64,000 bases of DNA from CAZEQK01 sp964514395. GTDB taxonomy: Bacteria > Bacillota > Bacilli > Tepidibacillales > Tepidibacillaceae. This document shows positions 59,037-64,000 of this stretch, piece after piece; position 1 is the first letter of the stretch, and each line of letters begins with the position of its first letter. The translations under genes were made by a program, and so were the position numbers. The DNA is taken from contig CAZEQK010000002.1 in the NCBI GenBank assembly GCA_964514395.1, forward strand, positions 62,001 to 126,000, read 5' to 3'. Under the pieces are notes generated by a model, which was given only the letters and a program-made list of their open reading frames with translations, searched no databases and had not been told where the DNA came from.

Positions 59037-59377
59037 GATAATCTCTCCTACTAGAAACATAATAAAAATGTCTCACAGCTAATATATGTGTCCGAGATAA
59101 TACAAAAAAAGAATCGGTCAAGGTGTCCCTCAATCGATTCCTCATGATATAAGAATAACAGGTTTAAATGGTTACAACGCATTTTTATTTTTTATTTTTC
59201 CCTTAAAAATTTCTTAAGATATGATAAACAAAAAACCTTAAGTTTATATAAACAATAAACGTAAGGTAAATTTATTAGATATAATTTACCTTAATTCCAT
59301 AATTATGCTTATTGATATATAATATTCAGAGAGAGTGCTTGAAAATTGTAAAAAATAGACTTAAAGGTGGTGAAGTA
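59037..59377. other. Divergent intergenic region
   Basis: About 340 bases without a gene, between the leftward zinc-ribbon gene and the rightward GIY-YIG gene. It is very AT-rich and should hold both promoters. On the minus strand it contains a strong hairpin (next entry). I see no ORF with a ribosome site apart from a longer in-frame extension of the GIY-YIG gene from 59312. Confidence 0.5.
59103..59140 (-). terminator. Terminator or attenuator in the leader of the zinc-ribbon gene
   Basis: GAATCG/CGATTC stem (59111-59140, long loop with internal pairing) followed by seven T on the minus strand, about 70 bp upstream of the zinc-ribbon start. No gene on this strand lies to its right, so it may act as an attenuator. 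Confidence 0.5.
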
Positions 59378-60544
59378 ATGGATAGTAAATTTTATATTTA
59401 TAGATTTTTAGATGAAGATGATTCCATACTATATATTGGAAGGACTAATGATATTTATAGAAGAATATTAAAGGAACATTTTACTTCTTTAGGACATCTT
59501 CCCTTTAAATGTTATCAATCTATAGAAAAAGTCCAATATGCTGAATTTGAAAATGAATCAGAAGAAGTTGCTTATGAGGCTATATTAATTAATAAATTAA
59601 AACCTAAATATAATATTCAATTTAAAGATGAGGGATATTTCAATGTTAAACTACCTAATATAGAATGGAAAGATTTTGTATTTCCTTATGATTATTACCT
59701 AGATTATTTGAAAAATAGAAAAATAAATACTCAACATATAAAAGACTTTATTATAAACAAAATACATTATGATTCTATTGATACTACTTTATTAAAAACT
59801 GGATTTAATACATTTGATAAAGTCACACCAATTAGTAATACAGATTTTATTTTGGTTGCAGGCGAAACAGCAAAAACGGCCTATGCCTTAAATATTTGTT
59901 CTAATATGGCAATCTTCCAAAATAAAAAAGTCTTATATGTCAATTTGAAAGAAGATGGAGAAATTTTAGCTGAAAAATTAATTGCTATGAATAGTCACTT
60001 AACTCTAGAAAAAGTAAGAAAAAATTTATTTACAGAAGATGAAGTTAAAAAATATGCTGCGATTGTAAATATGCTATCTCAAACTGAAATACAGTTTACA
60101 AATCTAAGTTATGAAAATAAAACAATAGATAATATTATCGATACAATAAAGACTGATTCTTATGATTTTATAATAATTGATGATTTACAATCTATAGTTA
60201 ATGATAAAGATATATATATAAAAGATAAAACCATTGAAGTTATGCAAAAACTAAAAAATCTTACAACAGATATTAAGACTCCTTTACTCCTATTATCAAG
60301 CATTCCATTAGATAAAATATCGTCAAGGCAGGACCATAGACCAATTATTTCTGACTTTGAATATGATAGCATGAGATCATTTCCAGATATTATTAAATTT
60401 ATATATAGAGATGATTATTATGATTTTGAAACAACAAAACGGAATATAATTGAAGTGATTGTATCTAAAAGTCGACTGAATCATTCATTTGCATTTGAAT
60501 TAGTAATATTAGATTCTTATAATAATATAGTTAATATAGAATAA
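59378..60544 (+). CDS. GIY-YIG nuclease fused to a degenerate DnaB helicase domain
   Basis: A 388-residue protein (ATG 59378, AGGTGGTG upstream). Residues 5-80 form a GIY-YIG domain: FYIYRF, LYIGRT (19-21 YIG), catalytic-type Arg 28/29 and Glu67, then INKLKPKYN. Residues about 145-385 align along their length with the RecA-like domain of DnaB: TGFNTFDKV, VAGETAKTAYALNI, IIIDDLQSI, RPIISDFE, FIYRDDYYDFET, and VSKSRLNHSFAFEL. The Walker A motif has lost two residues and its glycines, and the catalytic Glu (SLEM in DnaB) is Lys (NLKE). It should therefore bind like DnaB but not hydrolyse ATP. Own promoter and terminator; a cargo gene. Confidence 0.85.
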   Translation: MDSKFYIYRFLDEDDSILYIGRTNDIYRRILKEHFTSLGHLPFKCYQSIEKVQYAEFENESEEVAYEAILINKLKPKYNIQFKDEGYFNVKLPNIEWKDFVFPYDYYLDYLKNRKINTQHIKDFIINKIHYDSIDTTLLKTGFNTFDKVTPISNTDFILVAGETAKTAYALNICSNMAIFQNKKVLYVNLKEDGEILAEKLIAMNSHLTLEKVRKNLFTEDEVKKYAAIVNMLSQTEIQFTNLSYENKTIDNIIDTIKTDSYDFIIIDDLQSIVNDKDIYIKDKTIEVMQKLKNLTTDIKTPLLLLSSIPLDKISSRQDHRPIISDFEYDSMRSFPDIIKFIYRDDYYDFETTKRNIIEVIVSKSRLNHSFAFELVILDSYNNIVNIE

Positions 60545-60557
60545 CCTAAATAATAAC

Positions 60558-60581
60558 GGCCTATATCTATAGATATAGGCC
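60558..60581. terminator. 24-bp perfect palindrome, likely terminator
   Basis: A perfect inverted repeat whose arms are GGCCTATATCTA and TAGATATAGGCC starts 13 bp after the GIY-YIG/DnaB stop. T-content downstream is moderate on both sides. It probably ends that transcript. Confidence 0.6.
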
Positions 60582-60625
60582 TCTCTATTTATAACATATA
60601 AAATTATTTATATATTTTTAGGATT

Positions 60626-60826
60626 TTATATCTCCTTTCCACAATCATGACAAATTGTATATGTTTCATCGGTACCGCTAATTGGGATAGTTTCAAAATT
60701 ATCATGATTGCATTCCTGGTCCATAAGCTCTTCTTCGCAGTCTGTACAGTTATCTAATATTTCATATCCATTGATAAATTTAGTATCACAATTTGCTTCC
60801 CTACCGCAAAAAGTACATTTATTCAT
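60626..60826 (-). CDS. Small zinc-binding protein
   Basis: A 66-residue protein from ATG 60826 (GGGAAG upstream): NKCTFCGREANCDTKFING, NCTDCEEELMDQECNHDNF, and TYTICHDCGKEI. Four Cys pairs could hold two zinc ions. Acidic. Similar small proteins are common in phages; function unknown. Confidence 0.7.
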   Translation of the reverse strand: MNKCTFCGREANCDTKFINGYEILDNCTDCEEELMDQECNHDNFETIPISGTDETYTICHDCGKEI

Positions 60827-60846
60827 TTTTGAACTTCCCTTCACAC

Positions 60847-60927
60847 TTATTTTCTATTTTGATAAGCAATAATGCTCACTATCAAGGCTGCCACTGTCAC
60901 GATCACAATTACAATTACTGCAGTCAT
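60847..60927 (-). CDS. 26-residue membrane peptide
   Basis: MTAVIVIVIVTVAALIVSII with a short AYQNRK tail. GAAGGAGG precedes ATG 60927 at ideal spacing. A single hydrophobic helix with a basic end, like small toxic or regulatory membrane peptides. It ends 20 bases before the next gene on the same strand. Confidence 0.55.
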   Translation of the reverse strand: MTAVIVIVIVTVAALIVSIIAYQNRK

Positions 60928-61010
60928 ATAATTTACCTCCTTCTTCACAATTTGATATACGCGAATTTATATATTATAATCATTTGTAGAAGGGGCTTTC
61001 GCCCCAGCTA

Positions 61011-61109
61011 CTATGTTTTTTTCTTTTGATGCTGACTGTTACCGCAGTCGGCATTTTGTTTTTTCTTGATGTTAGTCAGTGATGTTATAAGTAGTATCCA
61101 TTTTTCCAT
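61011..61109 (-). CDS. 32-residue basic peptide
   Basis: MEKWILLITSLTNIKKKQNA and a Gln/Lys-rich tail. A perfect AAAGGAGGTG lies 7 bases upstream of ATG 61109. It is divergent from the Cro-like/integrase operon. An internal hairpin (GACTG/CAGTC, 61030-61053) could act as a terminator for rightward transcripts. Function unknown. Confidence 0.5.
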   Translation of the reverse strand: MEKWILLITSLTNIKKKQNADCGNSQHQKKKT

Positions 61110-61158
61110 GTTTTTCACCTCCTTTCAAAAGCTAATGTTTTACTTCCTGTATTTAATA

Positions 61159-61198
61159 TATCATATATGATACTATTAGTCAATTAAAATATTTGACT
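61159..61198. promoter_or_regulatory. Operator/promoter region of the integrase operon
   Basis: A 14-bp perfect palindrome TATCATATATGATA (61159-61172) is followed by AGTCAA-N9-TTGACT (61178-61198). TTGACT is also a likely -35 for the rightward operon. The Cro-like protein encoded next is the natural binder. Confidence 0.6.
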
Positions 61199-61252
61199 TT
61201 CTGTATTTTTTTTATTAATATAAATATATAAAATACTCAAAGGAGGATTATC

Positions 61253-61462
61253 ATGCCTTTTACTTATAAACCTTTATTAAAGCTTTTGATTGACCATAAT
61301 ATGAAATTAACCGATTTAAAAAAAGAACTAGGACTAGGTCCATCTACTATAGCTAAATTTAGAAAAGATGAACATGTCTCTCTTGAGGTTATTGATAAAC
61401 TATGTTCACTTTTTAAAGTGCAACCTAATGAAATAATTGAGTGGAGGGAGGATGAAAAATAA
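61253..61462 (+). CDS. Cro/CI-type HTH regulator in the integrase operon
   Basis: A 69-residue XRE protein: MKLTDLKKELGLGPSTIAKF is the HTH, followed by HVSLEVIDKLCSLFKVQPNEII, the Cro/YdaS-like pattern typical of small standalone regulators. AAAGGAGG precedes ATG 61253. Its stop overlaps the integrase start (TAATG). It probably controls integrase expression. Confidence 0.85.
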   Translation: MPFTYKPLLKLLIDHNMKLTDLKKELGLGPSTIAKFRKDEHVSLEVIDKLCSLFKVQPNEIIEWREDEK

Positions 61463-62607
61463 TGCCTTTCTACAAAGATGAAAAAACTGGTACTTATTAT
61501 TTTAAAATCAACTATAAGGATAACGGGAAATATAAACAAATTCTTCGAAGAGGCTTTAAAGGTATAAGAGAAGTAAAAGCAGCCATGGTTGAAATTGAGA
61601 ATCAAATTAACAAAGGAACATTTATTAAGCCATCCACAATGCTTTATCGTGATTTCATAGAAGATTGGATGGAAGATAAAAAAATAAATATTAAACCTAG
61701 TACATGGAAAAATTATGCTAATCTCGTTAAAAATCACATACTGCCCATGAGGAAAAATTATAAAGAGAAAGAAGTCGGGCTTGGTGACAAAGAGATAGGG
61801 AATATGACGTTTCGACACATTCAAGACCTTATTAATCACATGTTCAAAACATCGGAACTTTCAGATGAAAATATTCAAAAATGTTATGCACTAATTAAAG
61901 AATCACTAAAACAAGCAAAAGTAGAAAAAAAGATTTCTGAAAACCCAGCAGAATTTGTTAAACGGCCTACATCACGAAAAAAAGAAATGAAAGTTTGGTC
62001 ACTTGAAGAAGCTCACAAGTTTTTAAAAACTGCAAAAGAAAATAGATATTACATTGTATTTCTCTTAGCACTAACAACTGGCATGAGACAGGGAGAAATT
62101 CTTGGTCTTAGATGGCAAGATGTAGATTTTGAGAGAAGAATAGTATCTGTTACTCAAATACTCACTCATGATGGTAAAGGGTTTGAGAGTGGTGCAAAAA
62201 CAAAAGCTGGATCACGCCCTATTAAAGTGGATGTTGAAACAATGAAAGAACTCAGTGACCATCTAAGAAAATCAAAAGAAGAAAAAATGGCCAATCGTTC
62301 TATATATCAAGATAACGGTCTTGTAGCTTGTACATCACTCGGTACTCCTGTTTCACCAAGAAACATAAATAGAAGTTTTCATCGATTAATTGAAAAAGCG
62401 AATGTTACAAAGATTAGATTTCATGATTTAAGACATACACACGCAACATTTCTAATTAAAAACAGAGAAACGCCTCAGTCTATTGCTGACCGTATGGGAT
62501 GGGCTGATACACGTATGATAGATAAATACGCTCATATTCGTCCAGATATACAAGAAGATACTGCAGATATGTTTGGTAAGACATTTTATAACGATAAAAC
62601 AATCTAA
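61462..62607 (+). CDS. int: Tyrosine integrase
   Basis: A 381-residue tyrosine recombinase with an N-terminal AP2-like arm-binding domain (residues 1-55), SAM-like core-binding domain (60-160), and the catalytic set TTGMRQGEILGLRW (R209), HDLRHTHATF (H321, R324) and MGWADTRMIDKYAHI (Y356). It inserts phage DNA into tRNA-Val, 120 bp downstream. It has the typical length of Tn916/phage integrases. Co-transcribed with the HTH gene. Confidence 0.97.
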   Translation: MPFYKDEKTGTYYFKINYKDNGKYKQILRRGFKGIREVKAAMVEIENQINKGTFIKPSTMLYRDFIEDWMEDKKINIKPSTWKNYANLVKNHILPMRKNYKEKEVGLGDKEIGNMTFRHIQDLINHMFKTSELSDENIQKCYALIKESLKQAKVEKKISENPAEFVKRPTSRKKEMKVWSLEEAHKFLKTAKENRYYIVFLLALTTGMRQGEILGLRWQDVDFERRIVSVTQILTHDGKGFESGAKTKAGSRPIKVDVETMKELSDHLRKSKEEKMANRSIYQDNGLVACTSLGTPVSPRNINRSFHRLIEKANVTKIRFHDLRHTHATFLIKNRETPQSIADRMGWADTRMIDKYAHIRPDIQEDTADMFGKTFYNDKTI

Positions 62608-62623
62608 TATTTTTTTAGACATG

Positions 62624-62647
62624 TTTCGTATCAAATTCGTATCATTT
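62624..62647 (+). repeat. 24-bp repeat shared with the other prophage end (right copy)
   Basis: Same orientation and sequence as 12327-12351 apart from one missing A. Lies between the integrase gene and attR; likely an integrase arm site. Confidence 0.5.
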
Positions 62648-62693
62648 AGCTTTTTTGTATGAAAAATCAAATATGCCTATTTATTAAAACAAC

Positions 62694-62721
62694 AAAAAAA
62701 CCCTTGAATATCAAGGGTTTA
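62694..62721 (-). terminator. Phage-supplied terminator for the tRNA operon
   Basis: CCCTTGA-ATA-TCAAGGG with seven T on the minus strand, 14 bp beyond the tRNA-Val CCA. It takes the place of the separated host terminator at 12113-12145, though the stem sequence differs. Confidence 0.85.
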
Positions 62722-62728
62722 ATTATTA

Positions 62729-62780
62729 TATGTATGGTGGTTCGGACAGGGATCGAACCTGCGACCCCTACCATGTCAAG
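62729..62780. other. Prophage attachment site attR (52-bp direct repeat)
   Basis: Identical to 12149-12200. Here it is part of the complete tRNA-Val gene, because the phage brought an exact copy of the tRNA 3' end. Confidence 0.95.
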
Positions 62781-62810
62781 GTAGTGCTCTCCCGCCTGAG
62801 CTACCGAACC
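62735..62810 (-). tRNA. tRNA-Val (GAC)
   Basis: A 76-base cloverleaf with acceptor GGTTCGG/CCGAACC, anticodon loop TTGACAT (GAC, positions 62774-62780 region), T loop TTCGATC and encoded CCA. It is the integration target; its 3' 46 bases come from the phage. Confidence 0.95.
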
Positions 62811-62968
62811 AAACTATTATTAATATAATATTAATCATGCTATTGAAAATTTTCAAGTAAAATCATGCTTAAAAAGAAAAAATCGACGTTACAGTCGATG
62901 TACACTCAAGAGCACTACAGTCTTTGTTTGCAAAGCTGTATACTCAACGTCGTTGCACTCATAAAAAA

Positions 62969-63057
62969 TGGTGCCGAGGACCGGACTTGAACCGGTACGA
63001 TAGTCACCTACCGCAGGATTTTAAGTCCTGTGCGTCTGCCAATTCCGCCACCCCGGC
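62969..63057 (-). tRNA. tRNA-Leu (TAA)
   Basis: An 89-base class II tRNA with acceptor GCCGGGG/TCTCGGC-type pairing, D arm GGCGGAATTGGCAGACGC, anticodon loop CTTAAAA (TAA), a long variable arm and encoded CCA. Confidence 0.93.
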
Positions 63058-63096
63058 ATGGCTGTTATTTCCCCACTTTTGTGGGTATTTTTTTAA

Positions 63097-63172
63097 TGGT
63101 GGGCCCAACAGGACTCGAACCTGTGACCAAACGGTTATGAGCCGTTCGCTCTACCAACTGAGCTATGGGCCC
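63097..63172 (-). tRNA. tRNA-Met (CAT), elongator or Ile2
   Basis: A 76-base tRNA with acceptor GGGCCCA/TGGGCCC, anticodon loop CTCATAA and CCA. CAT may be elongator methionine or, if C34 is modified to lysidine, isoleucine for AUA. I cannot decide from sequence alone. Confidence 0.9.
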
Positions 63173-63193
63173 GTATGCTTCATATAAAAAAAA

Positions 63194-63270
63194 TGGCGGA
63201 GCTGACGGGATTCGAACCCGCGATCTCCTGCGTGACAGGCAGGCGTGGTAGGCCACTACACTACAGCTCC
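63194..63270 (-). tRNA. tRNA-Asp (GTC)
   Basis: A 77-base tRNA with anticodon loop CTGTCAC (GTC), T loop TTCGAAT, discriminator G and encoded CCA. Confidence 0.93.
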
Positions 63271-63368
63271 ATGACCAAAAGTTCACATACGGTTTTTTGT
63301 ATTGTCATATAGACGTTGTTCCATGAATTATAATTGGTTGGGATAATTGGTTGCACTCACAATTTAAT

Positions 63369-63444
<76 letters not shown>

Positions 63445-63682
63445 TCAATGTGTCTTAAATCAGCGACAAAATCTATTATATAATATCTATCACGTAATTG
63501 CAAGAACTTTATTTTGATGCGAATATGTTACGGTGAATGTTTAAAACCAATTGACAGCGACAAGTGTTATTGTACATACATATTAGCGAAATGTCAATAT
63601 CTATCTCGTATAATTTTTGGGTAAACTTCTTAAAATAACAAAGTCAAATAAAATGACAATAGCGGTAAAGGGGGATACACTT

Positions 63683-64000
63683 TTGGCGAAGCAATATAAG
63701 GATAAGCAGATTGCCCGTAAAACCAAAGATATAGAGCTAGCTGAAGAGATAGCGGCTACAGTTAATGCTATGGAAGCAGATGTGAACCAAATTACACAGC
63801 AGGTCCAGCAACAAGCACAACAACAGACACAACAGCAGACACAACAGCAGACACAACAGCAAATGCAACAATCAACACAGCCATCACAGCAGTCTCAACA
63901 GATGGAACAGAAGCACCAGGAAAATATGCAGATCATGAACCAAATTCAGCAGTTACAGCAAACAGTGCAGCAATTCCAAACAGAAATTGGTAAAATGAGC
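63683..64000 (+). CDS. Glutamine-rich coiled-coil protein, 3' partial
   Basis: The frame is open to the window end (106 codons). TTG 63683 follows AAAGGGGG. The protein starts MAKQYKDKQIARKTKDIELA, then a Gln-rich stretch built from about four 12-bp DNA repeats encoding TQQQ, then QIMNQIQQLQQTVQQFQTEI, a coiled coil. No membrane segment so far. I do not recognise it; it could be a surface or spore-associated protein. It is host DNA beyond the tRNA cluster. Confidence 0.65.
   Translation, partial: MAKQYKDKQIARKTKDIELAEEIAATVNAMEADVNQITQQVQQQAQQQTQQQTQQQTQQQMQQSTQPSQQSQQMEQKHQENMQIMNQIQQLQQTVQQFQTEIGKMS

Noticed and set aside
63065..63286. Leftward protein-like frame over the tRNA genes
   Set aside because: It covers tRNA-Met and tRNA-Asp sequences and is a chance frame.

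Overview
The window is low-GC Bacillaceae-type (Firmicutes) DNA: AT-rich, strong AGGAGG-like ribosome binding sites, tRNA genes with encoded CCA, a YuzF-like small protein remnant and a siphophage/myophage mosaic of the kind found in Bacillus relatives. The species cannot be fixed from sequence alone. It contains three parts: host chromosome with a defence island (1-12.2 kb), one complete-looking prophage of about 50.6 kb integrated into a tRNA-Val gene (12.2-62.78 kb), and host tRNA genes plus the start of a glutamine-rich protein (62.78-64 kb).

Host left part. The 3' end of an oligopeptide-type ABC permease, a shrunken DUF2642-like gene and a small membrane protein precede a leftward defence operon: MORC/GHKL ATPase, Z1 helicase-like protein, PD-(D/E)XK protein, AIPR protein, then a cytosine-5 DNA methyltransferase. 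This matches the gene set predicted by comparative genomics as a MORC-type restriction-modification system. A decayed IS3-family element lies upstream of it and has cut off a GNAT acetyltransferase gene.

Prophage. A 52-bp direct repeat (12149-12200 and 62729-62780) marks attL and attR; the phage supplies the 3' part of tRNA-Val and a replacement terminator. Left to right: a rightward Pycsar pair (membrane effector plus pyrimidine cyclase) just inside attL; a leftward early operon (27.6 to 13.7 kb) with Cro-like and Rha regulators, many tiny coupled ORFs, SbcC-like ATPase, RecT/Bet, replication protein O-like, DnaB-like helicase, Dam methylase, RuvC-like resolvase and ArpU late regulator; a rightward CI/ImmA-type lysogeny module with accessory genes (RHH-like protein, membrane protein, HNH nuclease); a Panacea/MazF-like toxin-antitoxin pair; then the leftward late operon (55.2 to 33 kb) with terminase, lambda-type portal, head protease, decoration and capsid proteins, a P2/Mu-type contractile tail with a frameshifted tail chaperone, tail fibre, and a lysis cassette containing an unusual HtrA-like protease. 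To the right of the terminase is an accessory region: DUF2321 and DUF6338 genes, a five-copy 22-bp repeat array, a tRNA-like RNA next to a second structured RNA, an HNH/AP2 homing nuclease, a GIY-YIG nuclease fused to an inactive-looking DnaB domain, small zinc-ribbon and membrane peptides, and finally a Cro-like regulator with the integrase.

The most interesting items are the GIY-YIG/degenerate-DnaB fusion, the prophage-borne Pycsar system, the host MORC-Z1-AIPR island, and the tRNA-like RNA with its repeat array. All function statements come from motif recognition by eye; no database search was run.
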